From Clostridiales bacterium (GTDB lineage Bacteria; Bacillota; Desulfotomaculia; Desulfotomaculales; VENG01), in NCBI GenBank assembly GCA_016278505.1, contig JADQBQ010000013.1, forward strand, positions 1 through 51,795: DNA of 51,795 nt. Direction: 5' to 3'. The translations under genes were made by a program, and so were the position numbers. The stretch's first letter is position 1. Each line of letters begins with the position of its first letter. Shown piece by piece: positions 15,829 through 23,852 of the stretch. Below the pieces are notes generated by a model that ran no database searches, had not been told where the DNA came from, and was given only the letters and a program-made list of their open reading frames with translations.

Positions 15829-16917
15829 ATGGAAGTTTTTTCTTTCAGTAGATTAACGAAATTTGAAAACTGCCCATGCTCTTTATACTGTAAGTACGTA
15901 CTGGGCATTGAAGAAGAAACAGGGGAACCAGCGGTTTTCGGTAAAGCGTCTCATAGTGCAATCGAGACAGCATTAGTGCTAAACCGAAACGACGAAGAAT
16001 TTTTCAATGCAATTTCCAAAGCAGTAGCCGATGTAGCACCGGTTAAAATCGACCCCGAAGAAGTTTTCAAAGTTACGTTCCAGGATATAGTTCTGGAACA
16101 TTTCAAACCGGGGAACGTCATTGAAGACCATTTCCAGATACCTCTTTCAGATGAACCATTTTCTCCAAAAATCCAAGGCTACATTGACCTCTGGAGGGAC
16201 GAAGGTGACCATATCCTTTTAAATGACTGGAAGACTAACAGAAAATCCTACGATCCTTTAGAGAATCACCAGCTGGCCCTGTACGCATGGTACTTAAACC
16301 GGCAATACAAAAAACCGGTAAAAGGACAACTGGCTTTCCTACGCCACAGACAAAACACCGAACCTCATATTTTTACTCCCGAGGAGATGGAAACCGCGCG
16401 AAAATGGGCCTTTGACAAGGCAACGGAAATCCTAAACAAATTGGTTAGATGCAAAAACAGCGATTATACCAAATGGTTCCCTGCAACCCCCGGAGAACAC
16501 TGCGAATACTGCGGCTACGCATTTAGGTGTTTGGGTTACGGGCCGCTTCCTGATCCGGAAGAAGGCCAGGACTATCAGCAAATGCAGGCATTTGCCAGGG
16601 AAACCCTACGGGTAGAAGCCGCCTTAAAGCAGATGAAAGACCGTATCAAGGAATACGTTCAACTCTGCGGCTCGGTAGAACTGGATAAAAAGCAATACGT
16701 TGTAGAGAAACCAGCGTATTGGAAATGGGATAAGAATAGTTTATCCCATGCATTTTCAAAAATGTTACAAGAAGGCAGGAATCCCTTCGAGCTTATCTCT
16801 TTAAATGCAACAAACCTTAAAAAACTACCATGGACTCAAAGAGATATTCATAACCTGGGCGCATTTGAACGAAACGCAAGCCCGAGACTAAAGCTGCTAT
16901 CAAAACAGACTAAATAA
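15829..16917 (+). CDS. Cas4/RecB-type PD-(D/E)XK nuclease
   Basis: The 362-residue protein has the family's parts in order: FSRLTKFENCPCSLYC with the first cysteine near 15; GKASHSAIE; GYIDLW with the catalytic Asp near 119; NDWKTN with D133 and K135; QLALYAWYL; and a C-terminal three-Cys group HCEYCGYAFRC at 225-234. One N-terminal plus three C-terminal cysteines is the iron-sulphur arrangement of Cas4 and AddB. It probably trims DNA ends to feed the RecT-like annealing protein encoded upstream. No cas genes or CRISPR are nearby. Confidence 0.85.
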   Translation: MEVFSFSRLTKFENCPCSLYCKYVLGIEEETGEPAVFGKASHSAIETALVLNRNDEEFFNAISKAVADVAPVKIDPEEVFKVTFQDIVLEHFKPGNVIEDHFQIPLSDEPFSPKIQGYIDLWRDEGDHILLNDWKTNRKSYDPLENHQLALYAWYLNRQYKKPVKGQLAFLRHRQNTEPHIFTPEEMETARKWAFDKATEILNKLVRCKNSDYTKWFPATPGEHCEYCGYAFRCLGYGPLPDPEEGQDYQQMQAFARETLRVEAALKQMKDRIKEYVQLCGSVELDKKQYVVEKPAYWKWDKNSLSHAFSKMLQEGRNPFELISLNATNLKKLPWTQRDIHNLGAFERNASPRLKLLSKQTK

Positions 16918-16970
16918 TACAAAGGAAGGGTTTATAAACCCTTCCTTCATTTCTTCAGGAGGTGCAGCTC

Positions 16971-17738
16971 TTGGAATACAAAGAGTTCGACATTATTGAG
17001 GTATCCCAAAAACTCGGGCTTAAATTCGTTAAACCAGGCCCCGGGAACGAAATAATTTACCGGTGCCCTTTTTGCGGTGATTCCCAGAAGAACCCAAACA
17101 AAGGACACCTGTATATCAATAAACGAGCCAACCAATTCAAATGTCAGCGTTGTGGCCAAACTGGTAACACAGTAAGTCTATGGGCTCAATACAAACGGAT
17201 AGATAATAAGCAGGCATACGAAGAATTGCGTAATAATGTCAGTGCCGGTCCCAGACATGTTCCCACCCAAAGCCCGAAGACGAAACCCAAAGAAGCAGAT
17301 ATAAGAGACCGCAACCGTACCTACACAGCCCTTTTAAAAATTCTTAAGTTAAGGCCGGACCACAAAGAAGACATTTTAAGACGCGGCCTTAAAGAAATTC
17401 AAATTCATCAAAATCTGTATAAGACAATTCCGCAAAACGCCCAATTTAGATGGAAAGTCACTCGGTTTCTTAAAGAAAAAGGGTTTCAGTTAGAAGGAGT
17501 GCCCGGTTTTTTTACCCGTAAAGGAAAATACGGTGTCTTTTGGGACTTTGTTTCACCCCCAGGGTATTTAATCCCCGCACGGGATAACAAGGGCTGGATA
17601 CAGGCCATGCAGGTAAAGCTAGATGACGGAAAATATATCTGGTTTTCCTCACACGGTATGCCAAACGGTACTTCCAGCCACGCCCCTGCACACTTTACGG
17701 GCGGCGAAGGAAAAATATGGATAACGGAGGGGCCGCTA
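16971..17738 (+). CDS. DNA primase, exon 1 (zinc finger and start of TOPRIM)
   Basis: The TTG start lies 8 bases behind AGGAGG. The first 65 residues are a CHC2-like zinc ribbon: C32-PFC35-GDS and C58-QRC61-GQTG. The exon ends in ITEGPL, the first motif of a TOPRIM catalytic domain (Glu plus Gly), and is then interrupted by a group II intron. Without splicing, translation adds 10 foreign residues and stops at 17771, leaving no TOPRIM active site. Spliced to exon 2 it gives a 376-residue primase. It probably primes the element's own replication. Confidence 0.8.
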
Positions 17739-20393
17739 GTGTGCGTTGTTCCTAGACAACCTGAATCGTAAGGTTCAACAAAACTAGGCAGTTGTATATT
17801 TTCAACTGAACTCTATGTCCAAAAAGACGGGGGAAGTTCCCGTCCGGATGGAAGGTTGGCCATCCAGCCCGGAGACTCCGACATGCACCTGAATACTATC
17901 GTTCTGGTGTATGAAGCTCGGTAGAGAGGCGGAACGAAACCTAAAGGGAGCAATCCCCATGGCAACAAGTACGTCCTGGGGCCATAAAACAGCTATGCCT
18001 ACTCACCAGGAACCATCGTATGTACGGCTCGAAACCTTCACGGCATCGAAAGATGCTGGCTTGCCATTGGCAGGTTCAGTCATAGCTATATGTTATTAAC
18101 GGAACAATAGCTATCCCAATCGCATAAACGATTGGAGTCCTTCGCCCTCCAACCAGGGGCAAAAGGACGACTGACGGGTCATAGATGGGGGCTAAAGCTG
18201 CTATGCAAGGCTAGGACATAGGGAACAACGGAACCCTGGTAGTGGATGTTAAGGAAGATAGAGTCCAATGCCACTCGATGGTAGGAAATGACCATCTAAA
18301 CTGGGGGGCAGCAGCCCGTAGTAGTGATGAATCTCCTGTAATGGGAGTGGAGCGAAGGGGCATAGTCATGCAAAATTATGCAATCAATCCAACTGTCCAG
18401 GAAGCCGCTGTGCTCACCTGACTAACGCCAAAAGCATATCTCCGAAAGGAGGTGATGCCATTGGCTCACAAATTGGACTATCCGAAGTCGGAAAGCGAAT
18501 TCCGGAAACTACAAGACGAGATGTTCCGGCTGTCCAAGGAAGCTCGGGAAAAGAATGATATCCCACGCTTCAAAGGTCTATTGGAAGTCATCTCATCCGA
18601 AACGGTAATCTTGACTGCAATACACAAAATCAAGACCAACCATGGGAGTCAGACACCTGGAAGTGATGGCGAAACCATGAGAGAAAATATTCTGGAAAAA
18701 GATTATCCAGAAGTTATTTCTCGTGTCCAGGAGTCTCTAAAGGACTACCACCCAGCACCGGTGCGAAGGGTATTCATCCCTAAGCCAGGTAAAACTGAGA
18801 AGCGTCCGCTAGGCATTCCAGCCGTCATTGACAGGGTAATCCAAGAGTGCGTAAGACTGGTAATTGAGCCAATACTCGAAGCACAGTTCTTTGCCCACTC
18901 CTATGGATTCCGTCCTATGCGGGACGCTCACATGGCACTCGGGAGGATAACAGACTTAACACACAAAACAGGCTATCACTGGATAATCGAAGGTGACATT
19001 AGCAAGTTCTTTGATGACGTAAACCATACCAAGCTTGTTAAAAAGCTTTGGCATATGGGAATTCGTGATAGAAGAGTCCTGATGATCATCAAGGCAATGC
19101 TGAAGGCCGGCATCATGGACGAACTAAGTGTAAATCCTAAAGGAACTCCGCAGGGCGGAATTATTTCGCCCTTGCTGGCAAATGCATACCTGAACACCTT
19201 AGACCAGTGGATAATCAGGGAATGGGAAAGCAAAGAAACTAAGACTAGCTATTCAAGGAAATGCCACAAAATACGGGCACTAAAGAAGTCCAGCAAACTC
19301 AAACCAGCCTACCTGATTAGATATGCCGATGATTGGTGCTTGGTTACATCGTCCAAAAGTAATGCAGAAAAGTGGAAATGGCGAATTGCAAAATATCTGA
19401 ACTGTTTACCTTTAAGGTGGTTAAAGGAAAGAGCAGAACAGGTTATATAACGAGAACGAAACCCGACCCAGATAGGTTAAAAGCAAAAATAACTGAAATA
19501 CGCCACGAAATCAAAGGGTTGAAAAAGTTTAAACCAAAAACTAAAGGCGGGAAAGAACGCCTAATAGACAATATAAACAAAATCAACTCAAAAATACGAG
19601 GCGTAATTCAATATTACGAAGCGGCAACATGGGTATATGTGGTACTAAAAAAATACGCCATGTCAATGAAATACACATCATATAAAGCACTCAAGGGGCA
19701 TGGTGGAAAATGGGTAACAGCAGATGAGGTAAGTAATCTGACCTCAGTTCACTCCAACTATAAAACTAAAATACCAGCAATAAAACACTATGATCAAATG
19801 ATTGGTATTACTTCGCTGGAATTTTGTAGCTGGAAAGAAATCAAACTTAAAAGCCCAAAAGAAACTCCATTTACCCATGTAGGACGGGAAATATACAGAA
19901 AACGTACTTGTAAAAAACCACTGGCATGTAGAGCAGACGAACTGCTCACTGTATCATTATCCCAAATGATTGCCAGGAGTCTCACTAATAAAATGTACAA
20001 CTTCGAATACTATCTCAACCGCCCATATGCTTTTAACCGAGATAAAGGCAAATGCAGGATATGTGATGAAATATTATGGCCCAAAATAGTCCATATTCAT
20101 CACATCAATCCCAAGCTTCCTCTTAATCTGGTCAATCGTGTACCTAATCTGGCTAGCATTTGTAAAACATGTCACGACAGAATACACAATAACAGGAACT
20201 ATTCGTTTCTCAATAAAAAGACCTGGAATAAAATCCAAAACTTCAGAAAAAAGTTGGATATGGTTAAATAAGGCAGGTGGCACTGCCAGCGCATGATGGA
20301 ACGCCGGATGAGGTGAAAGTCTCATGTCCGGTGTGAAGTGGGGGAAAAGAGCACCTACGGGTAATGCTGAGGTTGTCTCTTACCTATCACTAT
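17739..20393 (+). mobile_element. Group II intron inserted in the primase gene
   Basis: The 5' end begins GTGTGCG, matching the GUGYG consensus, and the 3' end is CACTAT, matching the AY rule. Cutting at 17738/17739 and 20393/20394 rejoins CCG CTA with AAA GCA GAC in frame (EGPL-KADVAS), which fixes both borders. A domain V-like hairpin lies at about 20299-20336 (GCCGGATGAGGTGAAAGTC, then its partner), with a domain VI-like stem after it. Bases 17772-18450 carry the ribozyme domains and no gene; the encoded reverse transcriptase is in domain IV. It inserts at the TOPRIM active-site codons, a sequence that varies little among primases. Confidence 0.9.
18455..20271 (+). pseudogene. ltrA: Group II intron reverse transcriptase/maturase/HNH endonuclease, frame broken
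   Basis: The first frame (to 19450) carries RT motifs: RRVFIPKPGKTEKRPLGIP, EGDISKFFDDV, GTPQGGIISPLLAN and catalytic YADD at 19323. The second frame (19400-20271) carries the maturase domain (IRGVIQYYEAATWV) and an HNH endonuclease (CRICDE..., HIHHINP, CKTCHDRIHN). Between YADD and the maturase thumb about 25-35 residues expected in this family are missing and the frame shifts, so a deletion near 19390-19410 is likely. The start is ATG 18455 or TTG 18461, behind AAAGGAGG. The product is probably inactive, so splicing may depend on a maturase acting in trans. Confidence 0.85.
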
Positions 20394-20756
20394 AAAGCAG
20401 ACGTAGCATCTACCTTAATGAACAACACTCCATTTGTTGGTATCCCCGGAGTAAACGCCTGGGAAGAAGCCGGCAGGATATTAAACTCCCTGGGAACCAA
20501 AGACTTCATAGTAGCCTTCGATTCTGATGCAAAGGAAAACCCACGAGTGGCCGATGCACTGCAAAAATTCCTGCAACACCTAAAAACCAATGGCTTTAAC
20601 CCACAGAACGCATCCTGGCCGAAATCATTCGGCAAGGGTATAGACGACGCCTTATTAAAACTTCACAAAAAAGAGGTAAACTCTATAACCTTTCTGGTTA
20701 ACGGGGTACCCGTAACAATAAAAAGAACCGTTACGACAACGGTTTCTGTGGGTTAA
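20394..20756 (+). CDS. DNA primase, exon 2 (rest of TOPRIM)
   Basis: The exon starts at AAA (K of EGPL-KADVASTL) and continues with FVGIPGVNAWEEA and FIVAFDSDAKENPRV. The D-x-D of FDSD is the second TOPRIM metal-binding motif. It has no start codon or ribosome site of its own, so the domain is made only from spliced RNA. The last residues are followed, after 16 bases including a GGAGG ribosome site, by the gene at 20773. Confidence 0.8.
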   Translation, partial: KADVASTLMNNTPFVGIPGVNAWEEAGRILNSLGTKDFIVAFDSDAKENPRVADALQKFLQHLKTNGFNPQNASWPKSFGKGIDDALLKLHKKEVNSITFLVNGVPVTIKRTVTTTVSVG

Positions 20757-20772
20757 AAGGAGGGTCTTAATC

Positions 20773-21033
20773 GTGGAAAGATGTTTGGACTGCAATTACG
20801 CACGAAAGGCATGTGCCGGTAAACCATATATTCTTTGCAGCTACTGGACAAACAACAGAAACGTTCAGTTAATGTTTGAATCAGGTTTAGTCGAAGTATT
20901 TACAGGTTGGGGCTATTGGGGACAACGCCCCGACTACGAGTTTAATGGAAACGAGACTACTGATTCACACATAGTAACTAACCAGTGCATCATAGTCCAT
21001 GAAGACGACAATTGTGGCAAGTTTACCACTTAA
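20773..21033 (+). CDS. Hypothetical Cys-containing protein, 86 residues
   Basis: A GTG start follows AAGGAGGGTC, 16 bases after the primase stop. The N-terminus has MERCLDCNYARKACAGKPYILCSYW, which may bind zinc; the rest is rich in aromatic residues and Asn/Glu. Similar short cysteine proteins are common in phage and plasmid early regions. No family recognised. Confidence 0.6.
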   Translation: MERCLDCNYARKACAGKPYILCSYWTNNRNVQLMFESGLVEVFTGWGYWGQRPDYEFNGNETTDSHIVTNQCIIVHEDDNCGKFTT

Positions 21034-21053
21034 ATTATAGAGGAGGATGCCCA

Positions 21054-21659
21054 ATGAGAGAAATCACCATTCAACTAACCGAACAGCAAGAAAAATTCCT
21101 GAAGATGTTTGCCGCAAATCACTACCCTGGTGCTAAGGACAACCTGGCAACTCATCAACCTATACACGTTGTTCAGACTCAAAGAGTCAACCATATCCCT
21201 TATAGCCCCGATATCGCTGATTTTTACGAACACCTTCCGCTGGCTTTTTGCTTTGATCCAAGCTACCAGTCGTGGTACAAAAGCGAAACCGAGCTCGTTG
21301 AGCAGTATTACGAGTACAGGGGCGAAGATCCGCCGGTTCCCGTTAAACCGTTCGAGGAGATGAAATACACCGAGGTACACACCAAAGACGGAGATGATAT
21401 TTGGGTTCAAGATTACGGGGATTACTTTGCAGCCTACGATGTTGAGTCGGTGGCAATTGCCTGGGAAGAAGAAGAATATGAAGATGTTGCCTTCTTCTTC
21501 ATTCTTGAAGAAGCCCGGAAGTATATGGAATACCAGGGTCATAACCTTAAAGAGCCGAGAACTTTTAGTTACAGCTCTGGTTATGGTAATGAAGGCGAAT
21601 ATCATCACTTTTGGGAGCTGCTATACAGGCTTGGTGAAAAGCTTAATAACCTTGGCTAA
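21054..21659 (+). CDS. Hypothetical acidic protein, 201 residues
   Basis: The ATG follows AGAGGAGGAT. The protein is strongly acidic and aromatic (AWEEEEYEDVAFFF, EQYYEYRGEDPPVPV) with no membrane segment, signal peptide or cysteine motif. Overall charge resembles DNA-mimic or antirestriction proteins, but I see no signature, so this is only a thought. It sits in a run of small hypothetical genes between primase and radC. Confidence 0.6.
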   Translation: MREITIQLTEQQEKFLKMFAANHYPGAKDNLATHQPIHVVQTQRVNHIPYSPDIADFYEHLPLAFCFDPSYQSWYKSETELVEQYYEYRGEDPPVPVKPFEEMKYTEVHTKDGDDIWVQDYGDYFAAYDVESVAIAWEEEEYEDVAFFFILEEARKYMEYQGHNLKEPRTFSYSSGYGNEGEYHHFWELLYRLGEKLNNLG

Positions 21660-21683
21660 AAAATGCGAAGGAGGATTTGTTAA

Positions 21684-21944
21684 ATGCCTAGATTAGAAAA
21701 TTGGTCTGTTGTTGTTAACAATAAACCATTTACAGCACCTGAATTATTGAATAAAAGGCTCAATGGGGAAATACACGATGATGAAAAAAATAGATTTGAA
21801 AATGGCACAAAAATTACCACATCCCCTATAATCAAATTTGACTTAAAGAATAAAACAGCACAAACACATAATACCCAGTATGTTTTGGGTATACCGTCAG
21901 AAGATTATTTAAAGTGGATGAAAGATAATAATATAGAACTATAA
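21684..21944 (+). CDS. Hypothetical protein, 86 residues
   Basis: The ATG follows GAAGGAGG. The sequence LENWSVVVNNKPFTAPELLNKRLNGEI, then FENGTKITTSPI and YVLGIPSEDYLKWM, is a pattern found in small uncharacterised Firmicute proteins; no function is known to me. It is probably cotranscribed with its neighbours, with 24 bases upstream and 54 downstream. Confidence 0.6.
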   Translation: MPRLENWSVVVNNKPFTAPELLNKRLNGEIHDDEKNRFENGTKITTSPIIKFDLKNKTAQTHNTQYVLGIPSEDYLKWMKDNNIEL

Positions 21945-21998
21945 GGTTTAGTATAGTTACACATTCCAAAGAAATTGCGAAGAAAGGAATGAGTTAAA

Positions 21999-22496
21999 TT
22001 GGCAATGTTTACGACTAGGGCTATTAAAGACGACAGGTTAGAATTTAATATCGACGACGGTTTAGACCAAGATCTGTTGAGATATTGCAATGAAATTTGC
22101 CAAGAAAGGTGCGGTACTTATTTTGACCCAACTTGCGGCGACTGTCATGTAACTCGACTATATTACGCGATGGTGCGTCTGGCCGAGTACGAAGATATTG
22201 GTTTGACGCCGGAAGAGGTTACTGACCATAAATCTAAGCTTGCCGAAGCCCAGCATGCAACGGGTGCACGCATCATGAAATACGATAAGCTTCCCACGAG
22301 GGGCAAGGTTGCATCTGATGGAGAAAAGACAAGGAATTGTGCTTGTGGTGGTCGCTGTTATGTGTTTTATGACGAGGATAGAACATACAGAGTAGACTGC
22401 GAACACTGTGGAACAATTGTTATTTTCAAATCATCAAGTCAAGATAGGGCTATAAAGATATGGAATGACATTATGCCCACGGCGATAGGGACATAA
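21999..22496 (+). CDS. Phage-type protein with Lar-like C-terminal zinc ribbon
   Basis: The start is TTG behind AAAGGA. The middle (YYAMVRLAEYEDIGLTPEEV) is a stock phrase of phage and prophage proteins. The last ~50 residues (NCACGGRCYVF, DCEHCGTIVIF, RAIKIWNDI) follow the restriction-alleviation protein Lar pattern, in which two cysteine pairs are followed by an A-x-x-x-WN motif. Lar modifies host restriction enzyme activity. That the protein does so here is an inference; the N-terminal Cys cluster (CNEICQERCGTYFDPTCGDC) is extra. Confidence 0.65.
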   Translation: MAMFTTRAIKDDRLEFNIDDGLDQDLLRYCNEICQERCGTYFDPTCGDCHVTRLYYAMVRLAEYEDIGLTPEEVTDHKSKLAEAQHATGARIMKYDKLPTRGKVASDGEKTRNCACGGRCYVFYDEDRTYRVDCEHCGTIVIFKSSSQDRAIKIWNDIMPTAIGT

Positions 22497-22563
22497 TGCA
22501 CATTCCAACCAATACATTAGCAAACGAAAATAACTAATCAACCAATCGGGTTATGCCCGTATA

Positions 22564-22612
22564 CCAATCACCCCGAAAGGAGGGATTGGATGCGGGCCTG
22601 TAGCCCGCATCC
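22564..22612 (+). promoter_or_regulatory. Structured radC leader with a hairpin between SD and ATG
   Basis: The ribosome site AAGGAGGG (22577-22584) is separated from the ATG (22621) by a hairpin of 10 base pairs, GGATGCGGGC/GCCCGCATCC (22588-22612). Removing the hairpin leaves 11 bases of spacing. No other in-frame ATG, GTG or TTG fits. In an alternative fold, CCAATC (22564) pairs with GATTGG (22584) and CCCC pairs with the SD, hiding it. A matching leader occurs at 23468. Confidence 0.55.
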
Positions 22613-22620
22613 GAGTAACT

Positions 22621-23307
22621 ATGTTATGGAGCCAAAAGTACCTTAAAAAGTATTGTATTGAAACACAACCGACTATGGCCGTAAAAGCCAAAGAAGAAGC
22701 AATCCAGTACGGGGTTAGGAATTCAGAATTGACCGGAGTCTTTGCTTCTATTTTGGGAAATATTCCGGATGAAACAATGACATTTCTGTTAAAGCAAGGG
22801 TTGCGAAAATTAGCAGAAATGTCACCGGAGGAATTAACAAAACTACCTGGTATCAGCCAAGAGAAAGCGCTACGCCTTACAGCATCCTTTGACTTAGCAC
22901 GGCGTATGGCAGGTTTAATGCCCGATGACAAAGTATCGATCTGGATGCCGGAAGATGTTGCAGAAATGCTCATGGAAGAGATGTGCTATTTGGATAAAGA
23001 ACATTTTGTGGCACTTCTGCTAAACACTAAAAACCAGTTAATCGAAAAAGAACTAATTTCCATCGGAACTCTTGACAGCTCAATTGCAAAACCACGAGAG
23101 ATTTTTAAGCTAGCCATTCGCAGAAGTGCTGCCGGGGTTGTACTAGTTCACAACCATCCCAGTGGGAGTTGTGAACCAAGTGGTGAAGACGAAAAAGTGA
23201 CCAATAGATTAGTTGAGGCCAGTGAGATAATCGGTATCCCGATACTGGATCACATCATTATTGGTTATAAGAAATTCGTCAGTTTTAAAGTCGAAGGCTT
23301 AATATAA
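22621..23307 (+). CDS. radC: RadC-family JAB/MPN+ protein
   Basis: The 228-residue protein has helix-hairpin-helix motifs at about residues 60-90 (KLPGISQEKALRLTASF) and a C-terminal JAMM metal site: VLVHNHPSGSCEPSGED, giving His-x-His and Asp. RadC-like proteins are common on phages and integrative elements; their precise role is unsettled. The JAB fold is also that of deubiquitinases, and JAB proteins are partners in bacterial ubiquitin-like operons such as the one at 29.9-31.6 kb. A link between them is inference. Expression is controlled by an unusual hairpin leader. Confidence 0.85.
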   Translation: MLWSQKYLKKYCIETQPTMAVKAKEEAIQYGVRNSELTGVFASILGNIPDETMTFLLKQGLRKLAEMSPEELTKLPGISQEKALRLTASFDLARRMAGLMPDDKVSIWMPEDVAEMLMEEMCYLDKEHFVALLLNTKNQLIEKELISIGTLDSSIAKPREIFKLAIRRSAAGVVLVHNHPSGSCEPSGEDEKVTNRLVEASEIIGIPILDHIIIGYKKFVSFKVEGLI

Positions 23308-23366
23308 AAATTAAGTTGCTAAGCTGCCCATCTTACACAGGTGGGTAGACTGGAACTTAGTTTTCC

Positions 23367-23447
23367 ATGTTATCATTTGCCGGATCTTTTAAGAACCGGA
23401 AACAAATTATTCTTTTTAGTTTCTTTTAAGAAACTAATACAAAATAT
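23367..23447 (+). ncRNA. Two-hairpin leader motif, copy 2
   Basis: The first hairpin (23380-23399) has the same paired bases as copy 1 at 7010; the second (23416-23437) is a perfect 10-base-pair stem, TTAGTTTCTT/AAGAAACTAA. One pair changed from C-G in copy 1 to T-A here while pairing is kept. It lies between radC and the leader of the gene at 23529. Confidence 0.5.
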
Positions 23448-23467
23448 AATTTTATAATCTAGGCGGT

Positions 23468-23522
23468 GTTAACCGTCCAAAATTCCTTTTGAAAGGAGGG
23501 ATTGGGACGGTTAACCCGTCCC
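23468..23522 (+). promoter_or_regulatory. Two-state leader with a hairpin between SD and ATG
   Basis: AAGGAGGG (23493-23500) is followed by ATT and a 7-base-pair hairpin GGGACGG/CCGTCCC with a 5-base loop, then 6 bases and ATG 23529. In a competing fold, GTTAACCGTCC (23468-23478) pairs perfectly with GGACGGTTAAC (23505-23515), and TCCTTT pairs with AAAGGA, hiding the SD. The two folds exclude each other, which suggests a translational switch. SD and next bases (GAAAGGAGGGATTGG) are identical to the radC leader. Confidence 0.55.
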
Positions 23523-23528
23523 TGTATT

Positions 23529-23783
23529 ATGACTAAAAGATTATCTCAAAGAGAAAAGCTCGACCAAATGGTGAAGTGTTATGCAGTTGAAGAAAAAATT
23601 AATGGTATGAGGTTTTCCCACTTCAGAGATCAAATTGAAATCTGTTTTGAGAGCCCTACGGGTAAAAAACACGCGGTTATCCCTCAACAAGACGTTAACA
23701 TGGTAAGTCTTCCGTATAGGGACAACAGTAATCGCTATAACTGGTTCGTGAATATTAACCAGTCAAAAGTTAAGCTGGCGTAG
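23529..23783 (+). CDS. Hypothetical protein, 84 residues
   Basis: I choose the ATG at 23529; the in-frame TTG at 23502 is only 2 bases from the SD and would sit in a hairpin. The protein (MTKRLSQREKLDQMVKCYAVEEKING, then IEICFESPTGKKHAVIP) is small and basic, without signal peptide or metal motif. No family recognised. Its elaborate leader and its own terminator suggest separate regulation. Confidence 0.6.
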   Translation: MTKRLSQREKLDQMVKCYAVEEKINGMRFSHFRDQIEICFESPTGKKHAVIPQQDVNMVSLPYRDNSNRYNWFVNINQSKVKLA

Positions 23784-23788
23784 TCGAA

Positions 23789-23820
23789 AAAGACCATTCA
23801 ATTATGAAATGGTTTTTTTA
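23789..23820 (+). terminator. Rho-independent terminator
   Basis: ACCATT and AATGGT with a 9-base loop are followed by TTTTTTA. Confidence 0.8.
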
Positions 23821-23852
23821 TTTGCAAAAAATTATTGAGGGGAGTTGAATTT

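Noticed and set aside
15829-16917. Cas4-like nuclease as part of a CRISPR-Cas system
   Set aside because: No other cas gene or repeat array is in the window; the neighbours are recombination genes.
23502-23528. TTG start for the 84-residue protein
   Set aside because: The spacing to AGGAGG is only 2 bases and the codon lies at the foot of a stable hairpin; ATG 23529 is preferred.
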